DNA from: Pseudoneobacillus sp052180215
Lineage (GTDB): Bacteria; Bacillota; Bacilli; Bacillales; Cytobacillaceae
Assembly: GCF_052180215.1 (NCBI RefSeq)
Contig: NZ_CP197471.1
Location: forward strand, 3,630,001 to 3,694,000
DNA: 64,000 bases
Reading direction: 5' to 3'
The notes under the pieces are model-generated. The model saw nothing but the letters and a program-made list of their open reading frames with translations. It did no database searches and was not told where the DNA came from. A program made the translations under genes and the position numbers. Numbering within the stretch: the first letter of the stretch is position 1; the number at the start of each line of letters is the position of its first letter. Shown piece after piece: positions 17,068 to 24,799 of this stretch.

Positions 17068-17316
17068 AAATTTTTTCCCCCTGTGCTTCCATAAATTTCT
17101 AAAATAAATAGAAAGTTTGGAAGTTTTATTATTTTCTGACTATTTAGTATAATCTATGACTAGTATAGCCACTTTTAGGACACAAGTCAAAACATTATTT
17201 TAAAAAATTCAGTAGTTTTTTTTACCAGCTATTTACTCTGATTTTATATAGAAATAGTAATCGCTTTCATTAAATAAAGTTATTCAATTAATAATACTTT
17301 TTGCCATACCAATGTG

Positions 17317-17350
17317 AAAAAGCAAGGTACGTAAGATACCTTGCTTTTTT
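17317..17350. terminator. terminator of yunB
   Basis: The stem AAGCAAGGTA / TACCTTGCTT with loop CGTAAGA has A5 and T7 flanks. It mainly serves yunB on the minus strand. The 285-base gap from here to 17068 holds nothing else I can name. Confidence 0.88.
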
Positions 17351-17352
17351 TA

Positions 17353-18117
17353 CTATGGCTCTAATGGAAGTTCAATAGAAGGGCCGGAACCATCGCCACC
17401 TGCCCCATTATAAAATTGCGGTACTTTTCCTGGAATGGTTCCCATTGCAACCGGGATATCCTGCGTTACAGTGGTAACTTTAGTAGCAAATGGTACTATA
17501 ATTTGAACATCAACCTTTACTTCAATATAAACAGCAATCCAAGCATTATTAATACCAAATGGTTTTAATTCTGGTCTTGGATTTACTTCCACTTCACCTA
17601 CAGCATTAAAACGAACAGGAATTTTTGGACCTAAGTTACCAAGTAAGGCATTATTTGTTGCCTGACCAAGTGGCACCTCATAAACAATCCCCTTTTCTTT
17701 TCTCGACTCATCTAAGTCAATTTCCACATCTGTGATATACTCTAATGATTCTAGATTTCCTCGTTCTGCCTCTTTTAAATTCATATGAATTAAAGTTTGA
17801 GTTTCTGACATTACCCTATTTATGATTTCTGTATTTAGTTTAACCATAGTTCCATTTTCATCAGTTGTCGTTGTTTCGATTATATCATTGATATTCATAC
17901 CATTAACTATTCTTTTATTAATGGCTTTACTAATAACCAGCGTAGCAATTTTCTTCGTCTGACTTTCTGCATAAGCCATTAATGTAGGTTCTATCCCTTT
18001 ATTAATAACCCATAACCCTGTTGCAGTTGAAAAAGTAAAAAAAACAAATGTTAATAAAAAAACATAGCGAAAAGGTAATGGGCCTCTACGGGGCAATGGC
18101 CCGCGAAATTTTGCCAA
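17353..18117 (-). CDS. yunB: sporulation protein YunB
   Basis: A 254-residue sporulation protein with one N-terminal transmembrane segment (about residues 12-35, FRYVFLLTFVFFTF) and an extracytoplasmic remainder. It is known in B. subtilis as a sigma-E dependent protein of unclear function. The start is the TTG at 18117, seven bases after AAGGGGGG. The frame continues upstream to an ATG that lies in the adjacent R1 repeat, but that extension is an artefact. The length equals that of the B. subtilis protein. Confidence 0.87.
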   Translation of the reverse strand: MAKFRGPLPRRGPLPFRYVFLLTFVFFTFSTATGLWVINKGIEPTLMAYAESQTKKIATLVISKAINKRIVNGMNINDIIETTTTDENGTMVKLNTEIINRVMSETQTLIHMNLKEAERGNLESLEYITDVEIDLDESRKEKGIVYEVPLGQATNNALLGNLGPKIPVRFNAVGEVEVNPRPELKPFGINNAWIAVYIEVKVDVQIIVPFATKVTTVTQDIPVAMGTIPGKVPQFYNGAGGDGSGPSIELPLEP

Positions 18118-18174
18118 GACAAATCCCCCCTTACAAGCTATGTCTATGCTGTAAAGAGGGGATAAAGTACACAA

Positions 18175-18568
18175 AAAAGTGGAAGAGCCTTGGTCAGCCC
18201 CGACAAGCAAATGTTCTCGAGCTCTTGAAGTCGTTTTTTTGACTTCATGAGCTCGAGGTTATTTGACCTCGAGGGGCTAGGCTCTGGAACTAGATTAAAA
18301 AAGTGGAAGAGCCTTGGTCAGCCCCGACAAGCAAATGTTCTCGAGCTCTTGAAGTCGTTTTTTTGACTTCATGAGCTCGAGGTTATTTGACCTCGAGGGG
18401 CTAGGCTCTGGAACTAGATTAAAAAAGTGGAAGAGCCTCGTTCAGCCCCGATAAGCAAATGTTCTCGGGCTCCTGAAGTCGCTTTTTGACTTCATGAGAC
18501 CGAGGTTATTTGACTCGAGGGGCTAGGCTCTGGAACTAGATTATAAAAAGTGGAAGAGCCATGGCTCT
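18175..18568. repeat. R1 palindromic repeat, short form, three tandem copies plus a remnant
   Basis: Copies start near 18181, 18305 and 18429, 124 bases apart. The first two appear identical over the full 124 bases. The third has paired changes (for example A to G in one arm and T to C in the other). The inner stem is CTCGAGCTC / GAGCTCGAG with an extended GAAGTC/GACTTC part. The extra hairpin of the long form is missing. A fourth start at 18552 collapses into the self-complementary AGAGCCATGGCTCT, which overlaps the stop codon of the HD-GYP gene and may act as its weak terminator. Confidence 0.88.
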
Positions 18569-19664
18569 ATTCTTTTTTCATTGTGGTATCACATTTGGTG
18601 ATCATGTATGAAAGTTCCTTTTTTAAGTCTAATTCATAAGGTTGGGGGATTGGTTGACCGTCCTCTTCTAATATTCTAATGATTGGCCGATCACATAAGC
18701 CAGCATTTTGTTGAGAAACAACACCTTTTCGACCATCATTTAATTCAACGGTTAATCCATTCGGGTAAATGGCAATTGACTTTCGAAAGGCTTCAATCAC
18801 TTTTGGCTCAAAAAGACTTCCCGAGCCCGCATAAAGAATTTCTAGTCCTTCATGAGGAAGCATGGCATTCCGATACACTCTATTGGAAGTCACAGCGTCG
18901 AAAACATCTGCAACGGCAATTATTTTTCCATAAAGGTGCATGTCTTCCCCATTTATCCCTCTAGGATAACCAGATCCATTTATACGTTCATGATGTTGAA
19001 ATGCACAATGAGCCACTAATAAAGGAAGGCTTGGAACGTTTTTAAGAATTTGATAACCATCCTCTGCATGCAATTTCACTTTCTCATACTCTTCTTCTGT
19101 AAGTCGACCTGGTTTGAAGAGTATATCTTCGGGAATCTTCATTTTCCCAACATCATGTAAAATCGCACCAAGTCCTAAAATTTCAAGCTCCTTGGAAGAA
19201 AGCTTTAGTTCAAGACCTATGGCTATGGTGTACATGGTTACATTTAGTGAATGGGTAAAAATATAATTATCATATGTATAAACATCAGATAAGAGTGTGA
19301 TCAAATTAGGGTTATTTTTAAGTTCCAATAATAGTTGTCGAATTAAACCTTTAAATTGTTTAGAGGATTTCTCCATAATAAGAGAAAGATCCTTTTGAGG
19401 CGCCCGATAAATTTCTTGAAAAGTTGATTCTATTGTTAGAATCGCTTCCTTTCTGAGTTTCTCAGAAATAGAATCAGTGACGGTTATATTTTCCGTTTTT
19501 TGATCCTTTATATAAATAAAATGTATGCCTAAATTTAATAAACGTTTTAAAACGATTGAACTTAAACTAACTCCTTCATTTAAAAGAACCTGTCCCTTTT
19601 CATTATAGATAGGTTTCCCGAGTATTGCTCCACTCTCTACTGTTTGGGTTGCCACTAATCTCAT
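18567..19664 (-). CDS. HD-GYP domain protein
   Basis: A 365-residue protein. The HD-GYP domain (about 120-300) has H170-D171 (LHDVGK) and the HHERINGSGYP segment with GYP at 232-234. These metal and substrate residues are typical of c-di-GMP phosphodiesterases of this class. The N-terminal 60 residues resemble the domain that often precedes HD-GYP in Firmicutes. There is no receiver domain or membrane segment. The ATG follows AGGAGAAACC. Activity in Bacillaceae homologues is mostly untested. Confidence 0.86.
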   Translation of the reverse strand: MRLVATQTVESGAILGKPIYNEKGQVLLNEGVSLSSIVLKRLLNLGIHFIYIKDQKTENITVTDSISEKLRKEAILTIESTFQEIYRAPQKDLSLIMEKSSKQFKGLIRQLLLELKNNPNLITLLSDVYTYDNYIFTHSLNVTMYTIAIGLELKLSSKELEILGLGAILHDVGKMKIPEDILFKPGRLTEEEYEKVKLHAEDGYQILKNVPSLPLLVAHCAFQHHERINGSGYPRGINGEDMHLYGKIIAVADVFDAVTSNRVYRNAMLPHEGLEILYAGSGSLFEPKVIEAFRKSIAIYPNGLTVELNDGRKGVVSQQNAGLCDRPIIRILEEDGQPIPQPYELDLKKELSYMITKCDTTMKKE

Positions 19665-19796
19665 TGGTTTCTCCTAAAATTATCATTCTTTAATCTTCTA
19701 ATTTTTACAATATTCGACAAAGACTTTCATTCTATTATCCCATCAAAAGATTCAATTTTTCAAGTATCTCTTCATATGCCAATAGTTGTGTATTTT

Positions 19797-19830
19797 AAAA
19801 GAAAAGCGCAAGCGCCTTGGTAAACAGCTT
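19797..19830. repeat. R1 fragment, left arm only
   Basis: GAAAAGCGCAAGCGCCTTGG matches the left arm of R1, followed at once by unrelated sequence. It appears to be a decayed copy, located between yunC and the HD-GYP gene. Confidence 0.6.
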
Positions 19831-19872
19831 TCTTCCCCATAAGAAAAAGGGCTGCCATTTTTAGCAACGCCC

Positions 19873-20175
19873 TTATATCATTTTTAATAATGCTTCTTTT
19901 CCAATCATACCTTTGTGGATGCCCAAACTTTCTGCTTCAAAAGTTATGGATTCCAATGGTGCATCTAATAGCTGCTCAATCGTTTTAACTCCTACAGCTC
20001 TTCCAGCAATTATTTTTCGGTCCTTTAATTTTTCATTAAGCAACCCAACATCAAGAGCACCACACATAATGTAACCCTTATCATTCGTTACCACTAAAAG
20101 AGTCGTTTTTGGAAGTTTAACGGTTACAGCCAAGAAAGTATGTCCTTCAATTAAAACCGGTGAAAGTTCCATCAT
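19873..20175 (-). CDS. yunC: conserved protein YunC (DUF1805)
   Basis: A 100-residue DUF1805 protein with the conserved core GYIMCGALDVGLLNEKL (about 35-51) and AGRAVGVKTIEQLLDAPLE. The length equals that of B. subtilis YunC. The ATG at 20175 follows AGGAG at ten bases; the next ATG codon is an alternative. A weak GC hairpin follows the gene near 19848-19875. The function is unknown. Confidence 0.85.
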   Translation of the reverse strand: MMELSPVLIEGHTFLAVTVKLPKTTLLVVTNDKGYIMCGALDVGLLNEKLKDRKIIAGRAVGVKTIEQLLDAPLESITFEAESLGIHKGMIGKEALLKMI

Positions 20176-20281
20176 TTTGCATCCGCTCCTTTCCTAACCA
20201 CATTATGTGGAAAAGAAAAAAGCGTGTATAATTTATGGATAAAAAGATAAAATCCTTTAAGATGATTAGGTTTATAACCCC

Positions 20282-21106
20282 TTATCCAAATATACCTTGA
20301 TAGATTAATCGAAGTCCCATGATTATAAAGAATGCTCGTAAAATATTCACAAGAGTATTACTTTTAATCTTCGTGTTCAAAAATGAACCAATCTTTGCTC
20401 CAAACCATGCTCCTGGAACTAAGGCTAAAGCAAACCACCAATTAACATTTCCTAAGCTAATATGTGTGGCAGAACTAACAAGGGCTGATAAGAATACTAA
20501 AAGCATAGATGTAGCCACCGCAACGTGTGGAGGAAATAAGAAGATAAGAATCATAGCTGGGACCATCAATGATCCTCCGCCAATTCCAAATAGTCCAGAG
20601 CTAAATCCCACAACAAAAGAAACGATAAAACCTAAAAGAGGTTGGAATCCATATTGATGGGTCTCACCGCTTGGATCCGTAAAGGTTCTAACAATCCCTT
20701 TATCCGTGCGGAGCTTAAGTGGCTTTAGTTTATTTTTTACGATCAGTAATATCCCAACAAAAATCATAAAAAATCCAAAATATAAGTTAAACGAGTGCAC
20801 ATCAAGTGCTTTATTTACCCATGCCCCAATAATGGCACCAGGAGCACTTCCAACAAAAAAGGTAAATCCACTTTTATAATCAACCGTTTTATGCTTCATA
20901 TAGGAGAGCGTTGATGATAAACCTGTTACGATTAAAATAATTGATGTTGTTCCTACTGCAATTTGTGGAGGAATGTCACCAAGTAAATCTGTGTAAGTTC
21001 CAATATATAATAAGGCAGGAACAATAATAATCCCCCCACCAAGACCAATTAGAGATCCGAGAGAACTTGCCACTAACCCAATTATGACTAATATAACCCA
21101 TTCCAT
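20282..21106 (-). CDS. yunE: TSUP (TauE/SafE) family transporter YunE
   Basis: A 274-residue membrane protein with two homologous halves, each opening with a glycine motif: GLGGGIIIVPALL near residue 22 and GIGGGSLMVPAMI near 172. About eight membrane segments are seen. TSUP proteins move sulfite, thiosulfate or organosulfonates; the substrate here is not known. The ATG follows AAAGGGGA. It lies upstream of yunC on the same strand, as in B. subtilis. Confidence 0.86.
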   Translation of the reverse strand: MEWVILVIIGLVASSLGSLIGLGGGIIIVPALLYIGTYTDLLGDIPPQIAVGTTSIILIVTGLSSTLSYMKHKTVDYKSGFTFFVGSAPGAIIGAWVNKALDVHSFNLYFGFFMIFVGILLIVKNKLKPLKLRTDKGIVRTFTDPSGETHQYGFQPLLGFIVSFVVGFSSGLFGIGGGSLMVPAMILIFLFPPHVAVATSMLLVFLSALVSSATHISLGNVNWWFALALVPGAWFGAKIGSFLNTKIKSNTLVNILRAFFIIMGLRLIYQGIFG

Positions 21107-21173
21107 TTTTTATTTTCCCCTTTAATTTCATTACTTTTCTGCTTTTTATATAAGGTTTCCCTTGCACTATTTT

Positions 21174-22022
21174 CTATGAAAATAAATCGAGCTGCCTTGG
21201 ACCAAGATTGGTATACTCTATATTTAATAAGTACATAAACTCTTTAGCGTTATCGGCAGCGTCCCCACCTGAATTATTATTAAAAAGGACATACAAGTTT
21301 TGGGTCATCTTTTCTAATTCTCTGATTTTAGAGACCCAGTCCATCAGCTCTTCTTTATTATACCGATATAAATACCTAACCTCGCGCCAATTAACTCCTT
21401 TTCTCTGTTGCCAACCATGAATGTTTCTTCCATGAAATCGAACTAAAACTTCTTTAGGATCTGTCGTTTCAAGGATGATAGGTACTGATCCCAGACCTGC
21501 TTGTGGTTCATCGCAAATACTATGTATCCATTTTTCCTTTCTCATAAACTCTAAAGTCTTATCCCTATAATTAGGATAAAACCAGGATTGATGACGAAAT
21601 TCTAATGCACATGGAATATCTCCCATTTCATTTTTACAAAACCTTATATATTCTACATTTTCACGTTTACAATCAAACCAAGGAGGAAACTGGAATAATA
21701 CCATTGCTAATTTTTTTGCTTCTATATAAGGGTTAATGGATTCCTTAAAAGCCATAAACATATCTTTTGGGCTATCAAAAGGAATGTCACCTCTTTGATG
21801 TCCTGTCATCCCTTGATAAGCTTTAACGACAAATTGAAACGATTTTGGTGTTTCCATTACCCATTTTTCCGTATTTCTTTTTGGTTGAATCGCATAAAAA
21901 GAGGTGTCTACTTCCACAGTAGGGAAATGAGAAGCATAGGCTTTTAGTTTGTCACGTGATGAAGTTCCAGCTGTATAAAGCTGGTCATGATCACCCCATC
22001 CTGTTAAACCAATATAGATCAA
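21174..22022 (-). CDS. yunF: DUF72 protein YunF
   Basis: A 282-residue DUF72 TIM-barrel protein. The start IYIGLTGWGDHDQLYTAG and the segments VEVDTSFYAI, CALEFRHQSW and YVLFNNNSGGDAADNA are conserved in the family. The start is the TTG at 22022, six bases after GGGGGG; the ATG at 22035-22037 lies before that ribosome site. The resulting length matches B. subtilis YunF. The function is unknown. Confidence 0.86.
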   Translation of the reverse strand: MIYIGLTGWGDHDQLYTAGTSSRDKLKAYASHFPTVEVDTSFYAIQPKRNTEKWVMETPKSFQFVVKAYQGMTGHQRGDIPFDSPKDMFMAFKESINPYIEAKKLAMVLFQFPPWFDCKRENVEYIRFCKNEMGDIPCALEFRHQSWFYPNYRDKTLEFMRKEKWIHSICDEPQAGLGSVPIILETTDPKEVLVRFHGRNIHGWQQRKGVNWREVRYLYRYNKEELMDWVSKIRELEKMTQNLYVLFNNNSGGDAADNAKEFMYLLNIEYTNLGPRQLDLFS

Positions 22023-22155
22023 TCCATTCCCCCCCATTTGTTGAATTCAATGTTAAAGTTTCGTTTCCCTAATAATATTAACATAATTTTTAAAAGAATT
22101 AGTATATGAACAAAAAATAAAACCGTTAGGACTTGTGCCTTAACGGTATCGATTA

Positions 22156-22470
22156 TTAGATCGCTATTTTCGAAAGATATTGTCTCATTCTATCCTCTGC
22201 ATTTTCAGTATCCATATGTATTCCTGTTACGAATTCAAGCAGAAGGTCTGATTTTCCACGTTGTCGAATAACGGCAAAAATCTCTGGCTTTTTCTTTTTG
22301 ATGAGGGACATCATTTCAACTGTAGGTAATGGAGTTCCCGATTTTGTCCGTAGAAATAATCGAATATAATTAATAAAAATTTCAGCGTTTTCAGGAGTAT
22401 CAGAATATTCCTTTAGCAATTCAAAAAAATTTTCAATCATTCCCTCGATATGGTGTTTATTATTATTCAA
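22156..22470 (-). CDS. unknown 104-residue protein under a c-di-GMP riboswitch
   Basis: A small soluble, mostly helical protein starting at the TTG at 22470, eight bases after GGAAGGAG. Notable segments are HIEGMIENFFELLKEY, a KKKK stretch near residue 62 and a C-terminal MRQYLSKIAI. There are no cysteines, signal peptide or membrane segments. I do not recognise the family. A c-di-GMP-I aptamer in its leader implies that it responds to that second messenger, as motility, adhesion or sporulation genes do. Confidence 0.72.
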   Translation of the reverse strand: MNNNKHHIEGMIENFFELLKEYSDTPENAEIFINYIRLFLRTKSGTPLPTVEMMSLIKKKKPEIFAVIRQRGKSDLLLEFVTGIHMDTENAEDRMRQYLSKIAI

Positions 22471-22474
22471 GTTT

Positions 22475-22600
22475 ACTTCTCCTTCCGAAGGCAAACAGCT
22501 ACGTCAACATAATGAGGTTGCGGCAACCCGGCGATCATCGTTCATTCGAACCTTAGACCCGTAGCTTTGCGTCCTTACCTTTCGATAAGTTTGCCTAACT
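22475..22600 (-). ncRNA. c-di-GMP-I (GEMM-I) riboswitch
   Basis: On the minus strand the leader contains GGCAAAC, a GAAA tetraloop helix (TTATC-GAAA-GGTAA), GGACGCAAAGC, TCTAAGG and GCCGGGTTGCCG in the order and spacing of the GEMM-I aptamer (about 22599-22520). The 3' part repeats GTTTGCCT, complementary to AGGCAAAC at the aptamer's 5' end, and continues as CCTTCGGAAGGAG, where CCTT can pair with the AAGG of the ribosome site. This arrangement suggests translational control; the direction is inferred, not shown. Confidence 0.85.
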
Positions 22601-22760
22601 TTATTACAACAAAGCATGAATGTTAGTTACATTTTACTATTATATTTTTATGATAAAAATAGGTATTTCGACACATTTCCTCATTTTTCGTCAGTAGATT
22701 TTACCATTTTTTTTAAAGAATGGAGACTTTGTTATCTTGGATTATGGATTTCCGCTCCAT

Positions 22761-22793
22761 AAAAAAATCCGCCTACTTGTAAGTAGACGGATT
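22761..22793 (-). terminator. terminator of the suf operon
   Basis: The stem AATCCG.CTACTT / AAGTAG.CGGATT is followed on the minus strand by T7, directly after sufB. Confidence 0.88.
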
Positions 22794-22798
22794 GACTT

Positions 22799-24196
22799 TT
22801 ATCCGATAGAACCTTCCATTTCGAACTTGATTAGGCGGTTCATTTCAACGGCGTATTCCATTGGAAGTTCTTTTGTAAATGGTTCAATAAAGCCCATTAC
22901 AATCATTTCTGTTGCTTCTTGTTCAGAAACACCACGGCTCATCAGATAGAATAATTGTTCCTCTGACACCTTTGATACTTTTGCTTCATGCTCTAAAGAG
23001 ATATTGTCATTTAAAATTTCATTGTACGGAATCGTATCTGACGTGGATTGGTTATCCATAATTAACGTATCACACTCAATGTTTGAACGAGCACCTTCTG
23101 CTTTACGTCCAAAATGAACAATTCCACGATATGTTACCTTACCGCCATGTTTTGATATAGATTTTGAAACAATCGTTGAAGAAGTATTTGGTGCCAAGTG
23201 AATCATCTTAGCCCCAGCATCCTGATGCTGACCTTTACCTGCGATTGCAATGGAAAGTGTCATACCACGTGCGCCTTCTCCTTTTAAAATAACAGCAGGA
23301 TATTTCATTGTTAATTTAGATCCGATGTTTCCGTCAATCCATTCCATTGTTGCGTTTGCTTCACAAACCGCACGCTTCGTTACTAGGTTATATACGTTGT
23401 TTGCCCAGTTTTGAATGGTTGTATAACGGCAATATGCATCTTTCTTAATGATGATTTCAACTACTGCACTGTGTAGAGAGTTCGTTGTGTAAACGGGCGC
23501 TGTACATCCTTCAACATAATGTACATGTGCACCTTCATCAACAATAATTAACGTACGTTCAAATTGTCCCATATTTTCAGAGTTAATACGGAAGTATGCT
23601 TGTAATGGCGTTTCTACCTTGACACCCTTAGGAACATAGATAAACGAGCCACCAGACCAAACAGCTGAGTTTAATGCAGAAAATTTATTATCTGTCGGCG
23701 GAATAACCTTTGCCCAGTGCTCACGGAAAAGATCTTCATTTTCTTTAAGAGCAGAATCTGTATCTTTAAATACAATTCCAAGTGCTTCAAGATCTTCCTG
23801 CATATTATGGTAAACTACCTCAGATTCATACTGTGCAGAAACCCCAGCAAGATACTTTTGTTCTGCTTCAGGAATCCCTAGTTTATCAAAAGTAGCCTTT
23901 ATTTCTTCAGGAACTTCATCCCAAGAACGCTCTGTTTTCTCAGATGGTTTTACATAATAAGTGATTTCCTCAAAATTTAATGATGCCATATCGCCGCCCC
24001 ATTGTGGCATTGGCATACTATAAAAATGCTCTAATGATTTTAGACGGAAATCTAACATCCATTGTGGCTCTTGTTTCATTCTTGAAATTTCTTCTACGAT
24101 TTCTTTAGTTAATCCGCGTTTAGAACGGAAAATAGAGACATCTTTGTCGGCAAAGCCATATTTATAATCACCGATTTCAGGCGCTTTTTTTGCCAT
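22799..24196 (-). CDS. sufB: Fe-S cluster assembly scaffold SufB
   Basis: A 465-residue SufB with the beta-helix core typical of the SufBCD scaffold, which assembles clusters with SufC and SufD. The start MAKKAPEIGDYKYGF at 24196 follows GGAGGATT and gives the same length as B. subtilis SufB. The frame is open upstream through an R1 repeat to an ATG; that extension is repeat-derived and rejected. It is the last gene of sufCDSUB, separated from sufU by an R1 copy. Confidence 0.96.
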   Translation of the reverse strand: MAKKAPEIGDYKYGFADKDVSIFRSKRGLTKEIVEEISRMKQEPQWMLDFRLKSLEHFYSMPMPQWGGDMASLNFEEITYYVKPSEKTERSWDEVPEEIKATFDKLGIPEAEQKYLAGVSAQYESEVVYHNMQEDLEALGIVFKDTDSALKENEDLFREHWAKVIPPTDNKFSALNSAVWSGGSFIYVPKGVKVETPLQAYFRINSENMGQFERTLIIVDEGAHVHYVEGCTAPVYTTNSLHSAVVEIIIKKDAYCRYTTIQNWANNVYNLVTKRAVCEANATMEWIDGNIGSKLTMKYPAVILKGEGARGMTLSIAIAGKGQHQDAGAKMIHLAPNTSSTIVSKSISKHGGKVTYRGIVHFGRKAEGARSNIECDTLIMDNQSTSDTIPYNEILNDNISLEHEAKVSKVSEEQLFYLMSRGVSEQEATEMIVMGFIEPFTKELPMEYAVEMNRLIKFEMEGSIG

Positions 24197-24213
24197 CGTC
24201 GAATCCTCCTCTA

Positions 24214-24355
24214 TTAGAAAAGCGGAAGCGCTTTGATCAGCCCCGACAAGCATAAGACGAGCACTGAAAGAAGGCGTTCTTTGCCTTCATTCAGGGATTG
24301 GCTTATGACCTCGAGGGGCTAAGCGCTGGAGCTAGACAGCTTACCCGATTTTCTA
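24214..24355. repeat. R1 palindromic repeat inside the suf operon
   Basis: Left arm AAGCGGAAGCGCTTTGATCA, right arm GGGGCTAAGCGCTGGAGCTA. The central hairpin differs from the other copies (GAAGGCGTTCTTTGCCTTC tip, CATAAGA / TGGCTTATG base). The pairing extends outward to TTAGAAAA / TTTTCTAA. It fills nearly all of the 162 bases between sufU and sufB. Confidence 0.85.
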
Positions 24356-24358
24356 AGA

Positions 24359-24799
24359 TTATTTTTGTTCCTCTTCTTTTAGCCCTTTTTCCATTGCCTT
24401 CCAGGCTAGTGTTGCACATTTGATTCTTGCCGGGAACTTGGATACACCTTGTAAAGCCTCAATATCGCCAAGGTCGATATCTTCGTCATATTCTTTTCCT
24501 TGCATCATATTAGAGAAAATAGTAGACATCTTTAACGCATCGTCCATCTTTTTCCCTTTAATAGCTTGAGTCATCATGGATGCAGAAGACATGGATATTG
24601 AGCATCCTTCACCTTCAAATTTCGCGTCTGTTACAATACCATCTTCTACATTCATGGTTAACTGGATGCGGTCACCACAAGTAGGGTTATTCATATTTAT
24701 CGTTAAACTTCCGTCCTCAATAACACCCTTATTACGCGGATTTTTATAATGATCCATTATGACTTGACGATATAAGGCATCTAAATTATTAAAAGACAT
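24359..24799 (-). CDS. sufU: zinc-dependent sulfurtransferase SufU
   Basis: A 146-residue IscU-fold protein that accepts persulfide sulfur from SufS. The zinc ligands are C41 (PTCGD), with the characteristic nearby aspartate, C66 (GEGCS) and the cysteine of KCATLAW. The Gram-positive insertion between the second and third cysteine is present. The ATG at 24799 follows AAGGAG and overlaps the sufS end by 11 bases, so translation is coupled. Confidence 0.95.
   Translation of the reverse strand: MSFNNLDALYRQVIMDHYKNPRNKGVIEDGSLTINMNNPTCGDRIQLTMNVEDGIVTDAKFEGEGCSISMSSASMMTQAIKGKKMDDALKMSTIFSNMMQGKEYDEDIDLGDIEALQGVSKFPARIKCATLAWKAMEKGLKEEEQK

Noticed and set aside
18118..18210. N-terminal extension of YunB into the repeat (starting MLVGADQ)
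   Set aside because: It is repeat-derived and also appears upstream of SufB; the TTG at 18117 has a strong ribosome site and gives the expected length.
22738..22758. Possible R2 end fragment (GATTTCCGCTCC)
   Set aside because: Only about a dozen bases match and the flanking sequence does not continue the repeat.
24197..24253. N-terminal extension of SufB into the repeat
   Set aside because: Same repeat-derived MLVGADQ peptide; the ATG at 24196 after GGAGGATT gives the conserved SufB start.
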